Assembly (NCBI RefSeq): GCF_000827885.1
Contig: NZ_JTKH01000003.1
Span: 124,001-188,000 of the forward strand
Reading direction: 5' to 3'
Origin: Vibrio renipiscarius
GTDB taxonomy: Bacteria > Pseudomonadota > Gammaproteobacteria > Enterobacterales > Vibrionaceae
Length of the DNA stretch: 64,000 nt
Part shown: positions 18,273-27,412 of the stretch, one piece after another
Numbering within the stretch: position 1 is the first letter of the stretch
Layout: each line of letters starts with the position of its first letter
Notes under the pieces: generated by a model
Database searches by the model: none
Told to the model about the DNA's origin: nothing
What the model saw: the letters and a program-made list of their open reading frames with translations, nothing else
Program-made: the position numbers and the translations under genes

Positions 18273-19331
18273 ATGCTAGTGCAAATTAAAAAATTAAAAC
18301 CATTGTTCTACGTATTAGCTGGGTTTCTCTTCCTATTCGCCACTTCAGCGGCTCATGCACTCACCGAAAATGAGGCAACACAAATTCTACAACAGGCTGA
18401 ACTGAATAACCCTCGGGCGCAATATCAGATAGCCCACGCCTATCAAGCAGGTGACAGCGTCACGCAATCAAATAAAGAAGCGATTTACTGGCTTAGACAA
18501 GCAGCAAGTAACCGCTATAAACCTGCGCAGCGCGAGTTAATACAGCATTATCAGCAAGGTGATTTAACCGAACAGAATCTAAATGAAGCGCTTTTTTGGC
18601 TCACCAAATTGGCGATGTCTGGCGACGATCAAGCTCAATTTGAATTAGGTCAATTCTACGAACTGCAAGCGAAACACACTGAGCCGTTGATGCAGGCAAA
18701 ATTATGGTATCAAATCGCCGCTCAAACCAACCCGAAAGCAGAAACGGCATTAACCGGCCTGCTAGAACAAGAATTTAACGACCAGCGGGCGAAGCAATTG
18801 GCCGCAATGTCGGATTTGAATGACAGCGACAACGCATCGCTGGATGATGACAAGGCCATCACAAACCCCATGCCATCGTGGTTATACGTTTTGCTCTTTT
18901 TGGTCATCATCATCGTTACTGCGATGGCGCTGTTTTGGCGTCGTAAACAGCAAGCACGTGACTCTTTGCCGCCCGCGGCCTCAACCAGCACGCCGAATCA
19001 GGCCGATAGTGATCTTCGCCAGAAAATAGCACGACAAGACCAAGCGTTACGTAAACAAAAACAGCAGTTAGAGCAACTCTTGAGTCAGCTAAAAGCGCAG
19101 CAAGCGGCAAGCCTCCGCACTCAAGCGAAAACAGAACCTCAGTTGCACCCGTTACACTTGGCACGATCAATGTTTGGCTATGGCGATGAACGTCTACCCG
19201 ATGAAAAACAGATTAAACAGCGCTACAAGCAGCTGTGTAAAATTTATCATCCGGACAAACAAGGCAGCCATGAAGAAATGATGAGACTCAATAGCGCGCT
19301 AAGTATCATCCTCAAGCATGTTAATAAGTAG
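18273..19331 (+). CDS. Sel1-repeat/membrane/J-domain protein
   Basis: 352 residues in an unusual order. An N-terminal signal sequence ends about residue 29 (TSAAHA). Sel1-like repeats occupy residues about 35-165 (ARAQYQIAHAYQAG type, with KEAIYWLRQAA and AKLWYQIAA). One membrane helix spans 203-222, a Gln/Lys-rich coiled coil covers 240-285, and a C-terminal J domain contains HPD at 326-328 and KIYHPDKQGSHEEMMRLN. Predicted topology puts the repeats in the periplasm and the J domain in the cytoplasm, where it could stimulate DnaK at the membrane. The HPD tripeptide is intact. No assigned function; single gene. Confidence 0.8.
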   Translation: MLVQIKKLKPLFYVLAGFLFLFATSAAHALTENEATQILQQAELNNPRAQYQIAHAYQAGDSVTQSNKEAIYWLRQAASNRYKPAQRELIQHYQQGDLTEQNLNEALFWLTKLAMSGDDQAQFELGQFYELQAKHTEPLMQAKLWYQIAAQTNPKAETALTGLLEQEFNDQRAKQLAAMSDLNDSDNASLDDDKAITNPMPSWLYVLLFLVIIIVTAMALFWRRKQQARDSLPPAASTSTPNQADSDLRQKIARQDQALRKQKQQLEQLLSQLKAQQAASLRTQAKTEPQLHPLHLARSMFGYGDERLPDEKQIKQRYKQLCKIYHPDKQGSHEEMMRLNSALSIILKHVNK

Positions 19332-19497
19332 TTACATATATTATTCAATGCTCTAGGACGACCACTCAATCACTGTGTATAAGGGATTCGCAAACGATCT
19401 CGCTCTCAGTTGACGTAACAAATAGTTAACCGGTAATAACTCTTTGTGTCATAATAAGCGCCGAAAATAACCCGTAGTGATAAGGGTGGAGCCAATT

Positions 19498-19680
19498 ATG
19501 TACACTATTGAAGGCATTTGTGACTGGTGCAAAAAGCCAAGCTTACTCGCTAAACATGAATATATTGACGGTTTATGCCATTACTCTTGTGAAGAGTGTT
19601 TCGACTTGGCCGCTTTGGATGTACGTCAGTTTAACCTTGCTGAATTACAGCAAAGAGAACGTCAAAATCAATTACGCTAA
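19498..19680 (+). CDS. Small cysteine-rich (zinc-ribbon-like) protein
   Basis: 60 residues from the ATG at 19498, preceded by GGTGGAG at good spacing. Two CxxC pairs (CDWC at 8-11 and CEEC at 31-34) plus Cys27 suggest a small zinc-binding knuckle. The C-terminal third is helical (LAALDVRQFNLAELQQRERQ). I do not recognise a named family. Followed by a terminator, so it is a separate transcription unit. Confidence 0.65.
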   Translation: MYTIEGICDWCKKPSLLAKHEYIDGLCHYSCEECFDLAALDVRQFNLAELQQRERQNQLR

Positions 19681-19747
19681 ATCGCGACAGAAAAGCATTC
19701 GTTACCCACAAAAATGAGTAACCGCAACGCTTGTGATCAAACCTGAG

Positions 19748-19775
19748 AAACCACCTTCTGAAAAGGTGGTTTTTT
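19748..19775 (+). terminator. Terminator after the small Cys-rich gene
   Basis: Stem AACCACCTT / AAGGTGGTT with a short loop and T6 tail. Confidence 0.9.
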
Positions 19776-19824
19776 ATTGCCCGTCGATACACAACGCGTT
19801 ATCGCGATGTCAATCAGTGCTTTT

Positions 19825-20469
19825 TTAATTCGTCGGTGCTCCCGTTTGATTTTCCGGTTGGGCGGCAATGAACGCTGGGTGTTGCATAAGTGTTTGATAC
19901 ACTCGATTGAGCGTTGGGTATTTGGTCATGTCCACACCGACCCTCAGTGCGTTATACACTTGCGGGGCTAAACAGACATCCACTAGCGTGACATCCGCCC
20001 CGACACAAAACTTACCTGCGAGTGGCTTTAGTTTTTCATCCAAACTCTCAAAACCTTCCATAATCCAATACTTCAACCACTTCTGTTTATCGCATTCTTT
20101 CACTTTCATTTGATGAGTCAGAAATTGCTGCACACGCAAGTTGTTGAGCGGATGAATATCCACGGCGATGTCTTGCGCTAAACTGCGAATGAGATAACGC
20201 TGCTCACCTGTTATCGGCACCAATAATGGCTGAGGATAATGCTCATCTAAGTAGTCAAGAATCACCATTGATTGATTGATCCGAAGCCCGCCATCGACCA
20301 GCACTGGAACCAATTCTGTAGGATTGAGCGCATGGAAATAGTCCGAGTGTTGCTCGCCTCCCTTTTCAATTAAATTGATCTCAATCGATTGATAAGAAAT
20401 ATTTTTTAAACTGAGTGCAATACGCACTCGATACGTTGCCGACGATCGCCAGTATCCATAGAGTTGCAT
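19825..20469 (-). CDS. maiA: Maleylacetoacetate isomerase (glutathione S-transferase family)
   Basis: 214 residues. Zeta-class GST start with YGYWRSSATYRVRIALSLK, containing the SSxxxRVR glutathione-binding serine motif, and NQSMVILDYLDEHYP in the thioredoxin-fold domain. Isomerises maleylacetoacetate to fumarylacetoacetate in tyrosine/homogentisate degradation. Last gene of the hpd-hmgA-fahA-maiA operon; its start overlaps the fahA stop by one base. Confidence 0.95.
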   Translation of the reverse strand: MQLYGYWRSSATYRVRIALSLKNISYQSIEINLIEKGGEQHSDYFHALNPTELVPVLVDGGLRINQSMVILDYLDEHYPQPLLVPITGEQRYLIRSLAQDIAVDIHPLNNLRVQQFLTHQMKVKECDKQKWLKYWIMEGFESLDEKLKPLAGKFCVGADVTLVDVCLAPQVYNALRVGVDMTKYPTLNRVYQTLMQHPAFIAAQPENQTGAPTN

Positions 20470-21476
20470 TATTCACTCACTATTTTTTGTTCAATGGCAC
20501 CAAATACACTGTTTCCTTGAGAATCCAACATCTCTATTTTGATCCGGTCACCAAACTGCATAAATGACGTCGAGGGTGAGCCATCACGAATGGTTTCAAT
20601 CATTCTCATCTCTGCAATGCAGGAATACCCGACGCCCCCCTCTTCAATCGAGGTTCCATAGTCCGTGCCTTGTTTGTTGGAGACCGTACCAGAACCAATG
20701 ATGGTCCCCGCGCCCAACGCTCTTGATTTTGCTGCATGGCTGATCAGTTGATAGAAGTTAAACGTCATATCTAAGCCCGCATTCGGGCAGCCAAAGAGGG
20801 TATCGTTATAATAGCTGCGCATGGGTAAATGCACCTTGCCATCACGCCAAGATTCACCGAGCTCATCGGGTGTGATCGCCACCGGGGAAAAAGCAGACGA
20901 AGGCTTAGACTGATAAAATCCAAACCCCTTCGCCAGTTCGGTTGGGATTAAGGCTCTCAACGACACATCATTAACCAACATCAACAGTCGAATCGCCTCT
21001 TTACTCTGTTCTAAACTGCACCCCATTGGGACATCATCAGTCACAATGGCCACTTCCGCCTCGAAATCAATGCCCCATTCTTGGGTAGGAAAAACAATAT
21101 TGTCGCACGGACCAATAAAGGTATCTGATCCACCTTGATACATCAGTGGATCATGCCAAAAGCTGTCCGGGATTTCTGCGCCGCGCGCTCGACGAACCAA
21201 CTCAACATGATTGACGTAGGCACTACCATCGGCCCAATGGTAAGCCCGCGGAAATGGCGACTCACAATCATAAGGGTCAAAGACTATGGCATCTAACTCG
21301 CCCAGATTTAATGCTTCATAAATGCCTTGTAGCGCCGCGGCCTTATCGTGCCAATGATCGAGCAATTGTTGCATGGTGCAAGCAATATGAGGAACGGCAA
21401 TGCATTGGGTCATTGCGCGATTCACCACCACTAACTGGCCATCTCGCGACCCATTTTTTAATGTTGCTAGCTTCAT
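20469..21476 (-). CDS. fahA: Fumarylacetoacetate hydrolase family protein
   Basis: 335 residues. FAH C-terminal domain with DFEAEVAIVTDDVP (metal-binding Glu pair), the central MLVNDVSLRALIPTELAKGFGF, and GSGTVSNKQGTDYGTS. Hydrolyses fumarylacetoacetate to fumarate and acetoacetate, the last step of tyrosine breakdown. It overlaps maiA and lies 122 bases after hmgA, the only sizeable gap inside the operon. Confidence 0.93.
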   Translation of the reverse strand: MKLATLKNGSRDGQLVVVNRAMTQCIAVPHIACTMQQLLDHWHDKAAALQGIYEALNLGELDAIVFDPYDCESPFPRAYHWADGSAYVNHVELVRRARGAEIPDSFWHDPLMYQGGSDTFIGPCDNIVFPTQEWGIDFEAEVAIVTDDVPMGCSLEQSKEAIRLLMLVNDVSLRALIPTELAKGFGFYQSKPSSAFSPVAITPDELGESWRDGKVHLPMRSYYNDTLFGCPNAGLDMTFNFYQLISHAAKSRALGAGTIIGSGTVSNKQGTDYGTSIEEGGVGYSCIAEMRMIETIRDGSPSTSFMQFGDRIKIEMLDSQGNSVFGAIEQKIVSE

Positions 21477-21598
21477 TGTGAATCACTCCCTTTCTTGTTT
21501 AACGTTCCGTTTGTCTGTCTTAGTGCCCAAAGCGGTGTTTCTACTTGTTGAGGCGCAAGCAAGTGACTCAGTCCAGTGAGCCAATACCGCGAATCAAG

Positions 21599-22735
21599 CT
21601 AGTCTTCCGATTCACGCCAACTGTAGACATAATCGGGTAATTCAACCGATTGTGCCGCGGGCGAAAAGGTCAGTGCATGTCGCGTATCAATCATTACGGC
21701 CACTTCATCCGTATGCTTTTTCGTTTGTTTTTGACCATTTGCAAAGGCTTTAGGGTGCGGGCCATGCGTCAATCCTGCCGGATGAAATGTCATCATGCCG
21801 GCTTCAATATTGTCACGGCTAAAGAAATCGCCTTCGTGATAAAATAACACTTCATCATAATCATCATTATTGTGATAAAACGGCACTTTCAATGCCCCAG
21901 GATCACTTTCCATCGGACGAGGCACAAAAGTACACACCACAAAACCATCACCAACAAAGGTGGTGTGTGCAGACGGAGGAAGATGGTATCGATGCGACAT
22001 GAGCGGTCGGATATCGCGCCAATTAAGCCGAACAACCGACAAATCGCCATGCCAACCAATCGCATCTAATGGATTAAAGGGATAAGTAATGGTGTTAATT
22101 TGATCGTGACGTTTGACGGAGACCTGCGTGGTGGACTCACTATACTGGGCTTTGAATGCGTCATCGATTTTGGGAACATCAAGCACCGCGGGATCAAAGA
22201 CAGCGTGCTGCCCAACGATGCCTTTCTCGGGTAATCCGAATCCAGAGTCCGTGCACTCAATCATCAAAATAAACATTGCTTCATTGGGTTCTAAACGCCA
22301 ATTCGTTGACCGAGGGATCAAAACATAGTCGCCCATCACCACGCTTAAATGGCCATAATCGCAATACAATTCAGCGGAGCCTTGGTGGATAAAAAGTAAC
22401 TCATCGCCATCCGCATTGCGCGCGAGAGAAGGCATGGATTGATTGAGCTTCCAAACGCGTATTTTGCACTGTTGATTATGCAAAACTGGCAGTACATGCC
22501 ATGGTGAGACTTGTTGGCTTGCCTCAATATGATTGAGATTAAACGCACGAGGTTTGAAATCCCCTTGCCATTCCCGCCAATTGGTGGGGGGATGTTGATG
22601 ATGAAAATGACTGGCGGGGCCAAAAAAGCCACTGCGCCCAGCTTCTCTTTCATAGATTGCTTGCTGAGGAAAATCCGCATGCGCTTGTCGCGAACACGTA
22701 CCTTCTCGGTGCGGATAGGTAATCCCTTTACGCAT
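21599..22735 (-). CDS. hmgA: Homogentisate 1,2-dioxygenase
   Basis: 378 residues, the shorter bacterial form (the human enzyme is about 445). Opens the aromatic ring of homogentisate to maleylacetoacetate with non-haem Fe(II). Ligand regions are visible in the C-terminal cupin: NNDDYDEVLFYHEGDF (Glu) and FHPAGLTHGPHPKA (His). Loss of this gene causes pyomelanin pigment in Vibrio. Its start overlaps the hpd stop by 8 bases, so the two are translationally coupled. Intact here. Confidence 0.95.
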   Translation of the reverse strand: MRKGITYPHREGTCSRQAHADFPQQAIYEREAGRSGFFGPASHFHHQHPPTNWREWQGDFKPRAFNLNHIEASQQVSPWHVLPVLHNQQCKIRVWKLNQSMPSLARNADGDELLFIHQGSAELYCDYGHLSVVMGDYVLIPRSTNWRLEPNEAMFILMIECTDSGFGLPEKGIVGQHAVFDPAVLDVPKIDDAFKAQYSESTTQVSVKRHDQINTITYPFNPLDAIGWHGDLSVVRLNWRDIRPLMSHRYHLPPSAHTTFVGDGFVVCTFVPRPMESDPGALKVPFYHNNDDYDEVLFYHEGDFFSRDNIEAGMMTFHPAGLTHGPHPKAFANGQKQTKKHTDEVAVMIDTRHALTFSPAAQSVELPDYVYSWRESED

Positions 22736-23801
22736 CCTTTAATACCCCTCGTTGAATTTGATCCTCTTCGATGGATTCAAACAACGCTTTGAAGTTCCCT
22801 TCGCCAAAACCTTGATTGCCTTTACGTTGTATGATTTCAAAAAAGACCGGACCAATGACTGTTTGGGTAAATATTTGCAATAAAATCCCTTCATCCATTG
22901 GCGCGCCATCAATCAAAATACTTAACTGTTTCAGTTCATCGAGATCTTCTTGGTGTCCCTCAACACGCTCGTTAACCTTCCGATAATAGCTCTCTGGCGT
23001 CACCATAAATTGCACACCTCGCGAGCGAAGTAAGCGGACCGTTGCAAATATATCCTCGGTACTCAGCGCAATATGTTGGATACCTTCGCCGTTATACTCA
23101 CGGATAAATTCCTCAATTTGCGATTTATCATCCGAAGACTCATTGATAGGAATTCGAATTTTGCCACACGGGGCGGTCATCGCCCGGCTCACTAACCCCG
23201 TTAGTTTCCCCTCTATATCAAAATAGCGTATCTCACGGAAATTGCCGATTCGCTCATAAAATCCGGACCATAGATCCATATGCCCTTGCTTTACATTGTG
23301 CGTAAGGTGGTCCACTTCAAACAAACCAACGTTGTGCGTTTGGCAGCGCTCATCCGCATCGGGATAGAAACAAAAATCAATGTCATAAATCGTATGATCG
23401 CCGTAACGATCGACAAAATAAATCAAGCTGCCGTCGATTCCGTTAATCGCCGGAATAGACAACTCCATGGGTCCAATTTCGTTTATGTAAGCCGTCGCGC
23501 CATTTTCTAAAGCATACGCCATCGCTTTAGCGCAATCTTCAACCCGAAATGCCATCCCACACACGGAAGGACCGTGCCGCTCAGCACAAGCGTGCGCTTG
23601 ACTGTTTGGTTGACCATTTACGATAAAATGAATATCACCTTGGCGGAATAACCATGCCGCTTTCGATCGGTGCTTCGCCACTTCAGCGAACCCAAGCGAA
23701 ATAAACAACGCTTTGAGCTTTTCAATACCTTGGGTGTCGGCCGCTGTGTATTCAACAAACTCGAAGCCATCAGTCCCTAACGGATTGTATTTCTTGTCCA
23801 T
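22728..23801 (-). CDS. hpd: 4-hydroxyphenylpyruvate dioxygenase
   Basis: 357 residues with two VOC/bleomycin-resistance-like domains. Fe(II) ligands are expected in VDHLTHNV (His), GIQHIALST (His) and the C-terminal FFEIIQRKGNQGFGEGNFKALF (Glu in FEIIQRKG). Converts 4-hydroxyphenylpyruvate to homogentisate. First gene of the operon, transcribed away from the peptidase gene at 24118, so the promoter lies within 23802-24117. With tyrosine aminotransferase activity from elsewhere, the operon gives a full route from tyrosine to fumarate and acetoacetate. Confidence 0.97.
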   Translation of the reverse strand: MDKKYNPLGTDGFEFVEYTAADTQGIEKLKALFISLGFAEVAKHRSKAAWLFRQGDIHFIVNGQPNSQAHACAERHGPSVCGMAFRVEDCAKAMAYALENGATAYINEIGPMELSIPAINGIDGSLIYFVDRYGDHTIYDIDFCFYPDADERCQTHNVGLFEVDHLTHNVKQGHMDLWSGFYERIGNFREIRYFDIEGKLTGLVSRAMTAPCGKIRIPINESSDDKSQIEEFIREYNGEGIQHIALSTEDIFATVRLLRSRGVQFMVTPESYYRKVNERVEGHQEDLDELKQLSILIDGAPMDEGILLQIFTQTVIGPVFFEIIQRKGNQGFGEGNFKALFESIEEDQIQRGVLKDA

Positions 23802-23990
23802 TTGTCACCCCACTCTCGTTCGTCGATGGACGCTTTATCATTCGGTTAACTTTGGATGATCACGACAAACAAGGGCAACTATTCAAAAAATTTTACGAAG
23901 CATAATCCGTCATTTTTGCTGTACGTTTGAATTAACACCCCCTCTCGACATTACAACTTATTGATTTATTGTTCATTACTCATCAAATGA

Positions 23991-24008
23991 CGTAACACCA
24001 CTTTTACA
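23991..24008 (-). promoter_or_regulatory. Weak TyrR-box-like site in the hpd upstream region
   Basis: On the minus strand TGTAAAAGTGGTGTTACG resembles TGTAAA-N6-TTTACA with three mismatches in the second half. It lies about 190 bases upstream of hpd in the 316-base divergent spacer 23802-24117, where I see no other clear element. Tyrosine-responsive control would make sense but is unproven. Confidence 0.25.
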
Positions 24009-24117
24009 AGCTGTAATTGTTGCACTTAGACACAGTGAAAGTTTGATTTATATCAGGGTATGACCTCCTGCTTCGGGGCTATGTTATCTGCCTCTGTCCC
24101 CCGAATAAGATATAAAA

Positions 24118-25224
24118 ATGACGACAATTAATCGTGACCGTTTGGTCGAGCATTTCTGCCAATTAATCAAAATTGATAGTGAAAGTGGTTTTGAAAAAGA
24201 AATCGCTGAAACCCTAACCGAACAATTGGGCGAACTGGGTTTTACGGTCCACAAACTGCCAGTACCTGAGCAATACACCAATGGTTTTAACGTTTATGCG
24301 CGCTTAGAAGGCAAGCTAGAAGACAGCGTTGTTATGAGCTGCCATATGGATACCGTATCGCCAGGTAAAGGTATTGAGCCTGTAATTGAAGACGGCATCA
24401 TCCGCTCGAAAGGCAATACCATTTTAGGTGGTGATGACAAATCAGGGATTGCCGCGATCATGGAAGCGGTACGTTGCATCCAAGCCGATAACCTTGAGCA
24501 CAAGACCTTAGAAATCGCGTTTACCGTTCATGAAGAAGGCGGCCTACGCGGCTCTGAGCATTTCGATATGTCGTTTATCCAATCTGATAAAGCGATCGTT
24601 TTAGATACTGGCGGCCCGATTGGTAGCATTGTTAACGCTGCGCCTGGACAACAACGAATTGTTGCCAAAATCATTGGTCGCCCAGCTCACGCGGGTCTTG
24701 CACCAGAAGAAGGTATTAGTGCGATTAGCGTTGCAGCAGATGCCATCACGCAAATGAACCTATTGCGCATTGATTCTGAAACCACAGCAAACATCGGTAT
24801 CGTTCAAGGTGGTCAGGCGACCAATATCGTCATGCCTGAATTGACCATTATCGCTGAAGCGCGTTCATTGAATAATGACAAATTAGCCAAACAAGTTTCT
24901 CATATGGTTGAGACTTTCCAAGCCGCAGCAGACAAACATGGTGCAGTGGTAGAAATTGAATCGACACGTTCTTATGATGGCTTTGTACTGCCTGACAATC
25001 ATCCGCATATCGATCAAATCAAAGCGTCTTTCCGTGCGATTGGTGCAGACCCAATCACGAAAGCAACGGGCGGTGGCAGCGATGCCAACAATTTCAACAA
25101 ACTCGGTCTTGCGACAGTGAACATTTCTACTGGCATGGCAAAAGTGCACACAACTGAAGAATTTATCGCCATTGATGACATGGTGAAAGTAACTGAATTT
25201 GTTCAGCACTACCTAACACACTAA
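24118..25224 (+). CDS. Peptidase T-like M20 metallopeptidase
   Basis: 368 residues of the M20 peptidase clan, shorter than true PepT (about 408). Metal and catalytic residues: SCHMDTVSPG (HxD), ILGGDDKSG (bridging Asp), VHEEGGLRGS (catalytic/metal Glu pair), DTGGPIGSIV, and the final VHTTEEF (His). The dimerisation domain insert begins near GRPAHAGLAPEEG. Likely cleaves small peptides or amidated amino acids in the cytoplasm; substrate not evident. Single gene, followed by a strong terminator. Confidence 0.88.
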   Translation: MTTINRDRLVEHFCQLIKIDSESGFEKEIAETLTEQLGELGFTVHKLPVPEQYTNGFNVYARLEGKLEDSVVMSCHMDTVSPGKGIEPVIEDGIIRSKGNTILGGDDKSGIAAIMEAVRCIQADNLEHKTLEIAFTVHEEGGLRGSEHFDMSFIQSDKAIVLDTGGPIGSIVNAAPGQQRIVAKIIGRPAHAGLAPEEGISAISVAADAITQMNLLRIDSETTANIGIVQGGQATNIVMPELTIIAEARSLNNDKLAKQVSHMVETFQAAADKHGAVVEIESTRSYDGFVLPDNHPHIDQIKASFRAIGADPITKATGGGSDANNFNKLGLATVNISTGMAKVHTTEEFIAIDDMVKVTEFVQHYLTH

Positions 25225-25231
25225 GTGTTGT

Positions 25232-25267
25232 TCCCGGAAAATAACCCCTATTTTCCGGGATTTTTTT
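25232..25267 (+). terminator. Terminator after the PepT-like gene
   Basis: Perfect 11-bp stem TCCCGGAAAAT / ATTTTCCGGGA with T7 tail. Confidence 0.95.
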
Positions 25268-25349
25268 ACTGCCGAGTGATCGCCTACCAAAGATCGTGCG
25301 CGAACGAGTTTAAGCCCGCTTCTGCCGCCAAAAATCCACAGTAAAAAGT

Positions 25350-25781
25350 CTATAGTAAATAGTCGTTACGCTCTTCACTACGCGGCGAGTAGTACTCAAC
25401 GAATTCAAACTGCATTGCATGGGCGTCTTGATAATAGACATTCTTTCGATGCGGGTGCTCTGCCCCCCAGTGATCCATTTCATACCCACCCTGCTTTAAA
25501 CGTTGAACCAATTCCTCGACATTAGGGACGGCGAAACCTAAATGATTTAAACCGGTAAAACGTTGCGTCCAATGTAAGGCTGAGCCTTTCGCTAAATTAT
25601 CCACTGCGATATAGAAAGCATCATCGCCGATATGGAACCACTCCACTTCTTCGTCAAGATCATTGAGATACGTTCCTTGCCCTCTCACACGCCACTCAGG
25701 TATGGCGGTCAGTAGAAACTCAATCGTTAGTTTTGGATCTGCCACTGAAATGTTGGCGTGTTCTAAATAGCTTTTCATCAT
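25350..25781 (-). CDS. VOC-family (glyoxalase-like) protein
   Basis: 143 residues with two beta-alpha-beta-beta-beta modules of the vicinal oxygen chelate fold. HANISVADPKLTIEF holds the first metal His, LNHLGFAVPNVEELVQRL the second, and MQFEFVEYY the terminal Glu. Small single-domain VOC proteins may be dioxygenases, isomerases or resistance proteins, so the activity is undetermined. AAAGGA lies 6 bases before the first of two adjacent ATGs. Single gene. Confidence 0.75.
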   Translation of the reverse strand: MMKSYLEHANISVADPKLTIEFLLTAIPEWRVRGQGTYLNDLDEEVEWFHIGDDAFYIAVDNLAKGSALHWTQRFTGLNHLGFAVPNVEELVQRLKQGGYEMDHWGAEHPHRKNVYYQDAHAMQFEFVEYYSPRSEERNDYLL

Positions 25782-25949
25782 CTTAATCCTTTAAGTGTAT
25801 TCATCATTATTGCTGTCCATGATGAACACCTTAATACCTCAAGTTAACATGAGGTAAAGACTTTTATTCGAGGTTTTTGCTAAAGGGAAATGGTTAGACG
25901 GGGCTCATGAGAGAAATGAAATCGAATCCAATAAACAGACTAAAAGGCA

Positions 25950-26339
25950 TCACCATGGCTCGTGTTCAAAGCGTGCACGACGCGCTTGCACCTCGGTACA
26001 ATGAGTGGCCAGAATCAATTCAGCCAAGGTGATCGCGGGATTCCCCTCAATCAATCGCGCTAGCTGTTGTTCAATCGTTAAAGGTGGCTCAACCTTAGCC
26101 AAGGCTTGGGTAATTTTCGTTATAACAAACTGATAGATAATCGCATCTTGCTCAATAAGGCATTGTTTGTATTGTTGCAACGACGCATGCTCGCCCACAA
26201 GCTGCCAATGACGCGAACGACGAACCCGCTTTAATTCACATCGATGGGATAATGCAGCCTCTCGTGCCCATTGCGTATGAGTACGACCAATACGATGGAT
26301 AAGTGAAGGTAATGCTACGGTGATCAAAACATCCGACAT
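25950..26339 (-). CDS. Small conserved Vibrio protein, annotated in relatives as 'ribosome recycling factor family'
   Basis: 129 residues from the ATG at 26339 (MSDVLITVALPSLIHRIGR). The upstream extension begins with TTG and is less likely. Conserved-looking blocks are PSLIHRIGR, CELKRVRRSRHWQLVG and NPAITLAELILATHC, basic in the middle and helix-turn-like at the C-terminus (TLAELILATHCTEVQARRARF). I recall similar Vibrio proteins carrying a ribosome-recycling-factor label, but I see no real similarity to Frr, and the C-terminus could bind nucleic acid. Function unknown. Confidence 0.6.
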   Translation of the reverse strand: MSDVLITVALPSLIHRIGRTHTQWAREAALSHRCELKRVRRSRHWQLVGEHASLQQYKQCLIEQDAIIYQFVITKITQALAKVEPPLTIEQQLARLIEGNPAITLAELILATHCTEVQARRARFEHEPW

Positions 26340-26394
26340 AAGTAAATCGTCAATAATATTCAAAATGACTGTGCCGGTACTTTAATCGAAATCC

Positions 26395-26430
26395 AATAAA
26401 AAAACACCGAGCAAAACTCAGTGTTTTTTT
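26395..26430. terminator. Bidirectional terminator between tfoX and the 25950 gene
   Basis: Stem AACACCGAG / CTCAGTGTT with one mismatch, an A-run on the left and T7 on the right. It terminates tfoX on the minus strand. Confidence 0.85.
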
Positions 26431-26465
26431 ATTGGATGTATTGGTGACGGGTATTAGGCTAGGCG

Positions 26466-27053
26466 TTATGCACAACTTGCAAGCAGCTGACGCTTACGTG
26501 GCTCTTGGATTAATTTCCAATGAATACCTTCGATAGCACCGGCAAATTTCCATAGCAACTTCACATCGACATCACTTCCGTATGTTTGTTTAACGCGCGA
26601 AAAGACCTGTGGAGCGCCAAGCTCGATGAACTCTTCAACATCATCAATCCCTGCTTTTTTCACCATACGCTCTAACGTTAATTGCATATTTGGTAAATCT
26701 CTCAAGCGACGATTTGCTGATGAGCGCTTAAATTTACGCTGCGTAACAGAGTGATTGATGGATTGCTCTACTACCTTATCAAGTTCGGCACTGCGCGAAT
26801 TAAAATGATCGGTAATATCATAATAATTAACCGTCGCCGTGGTTTGTTTTTTGATGTGGCGGTACTTTTCGCAACCTAATGCAAGCAGTTCGTCATCTAA
26901 GGTTTCGCCACCGCGAATAAAAATGTGGTCGCCACTGATGAGCGCAAACATTGCATCATCTTTGAATAGACCGGTACCTCCAAACATTGAACGTTTCTGG
27001 AAATCACCAAATTTTCCCACATACTGAATAAAAGATTGTTCTGTCATATCCAT
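26466..27053 (-). CDS. tfoX: Competence regulator TfoX (Sxy family)
   Basis: 195 residues. TfoX N-terminal domain with FGDFQKRSMFGGTGLFKDDAMFALI, C-terminal helix-hairpin-like domain with LRDLPNMQLTLERMVKKAGIDDVEEF and ending AIEGIHWK. In Vibrio, TfoX works with CRP to switch on chitin-induced natural transformation and type VI secretion genes. The sequence agrees with the TfoX type (MDMTEQSFIQY) better than with TfoY. Start ATG at 27053 with GAGG four bases upstream. The 359-base upstream region could hold the long leader on which the sRNA TfoR acts in V. cholerae; I cannot see that pairing by eye. Confidence 0.9.
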   Translation of the reverse strand: MDMTEQSFIQYVGKFGDFQKRSMFGGTGLFKDDAMFALISGDHIFIRGGETLDDELLALGCEKYRHIKKQTTATVNYYDITDHFNSRSAELDKVVEQSINHSVTQRKFKRSSANRRLRDLPNMQLTLERMVKKAGIDDVEEFIELGAPQVFSRVKQTYGSDVDVKLLWKFAGAIEGIHWKLIQEPRKRQLLASCA

Positions 27054-27412
27054 TGATCCTCAAATCTCAAAAAACCCCGATTATTAGTGATCACCAGATA
27101 GCAGCGTTAAAGCGAAAAATTCAGGTCAGATAGTTATATTATTGTTGAAGCGTGACCCTTTTTACTGATGTTTAAATCATAGTTAACGAAACAAATTAAG
27201 TCTGGTCATACTTCACATCAACAACCCCAGATTTCAATAATTATGAGACTAGTATCACAGTGTCATAATTCTGTAATCATTGAGCGTCAAAAAAATAACT
27301 TTTTACTCTCAAATTCAATATGGCACTAAATATCAATCCATAAGATTCACCATTTGCTTGTCGACTGATATAAACGGTAAAATCAAAAAAAAAATTACAC
27401 ATAACAATAATT
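27054..27412. other. 359-base tfoX / HDOD divergent region
   Basis: AT-rich region holding the tfoX leader and promoter and the promoter of the HDOD gene. I searched by eye for a CRP site (TGTGA-N6-TCACA) and found none convincing. No small gene recognised. Confidence 0.5.

Noticed and set aside
27054..27412. CRP site controlling tfoX
   Set aside because: No TGTGA-N6-TCACA palindrome was visible; I would not annotate one.
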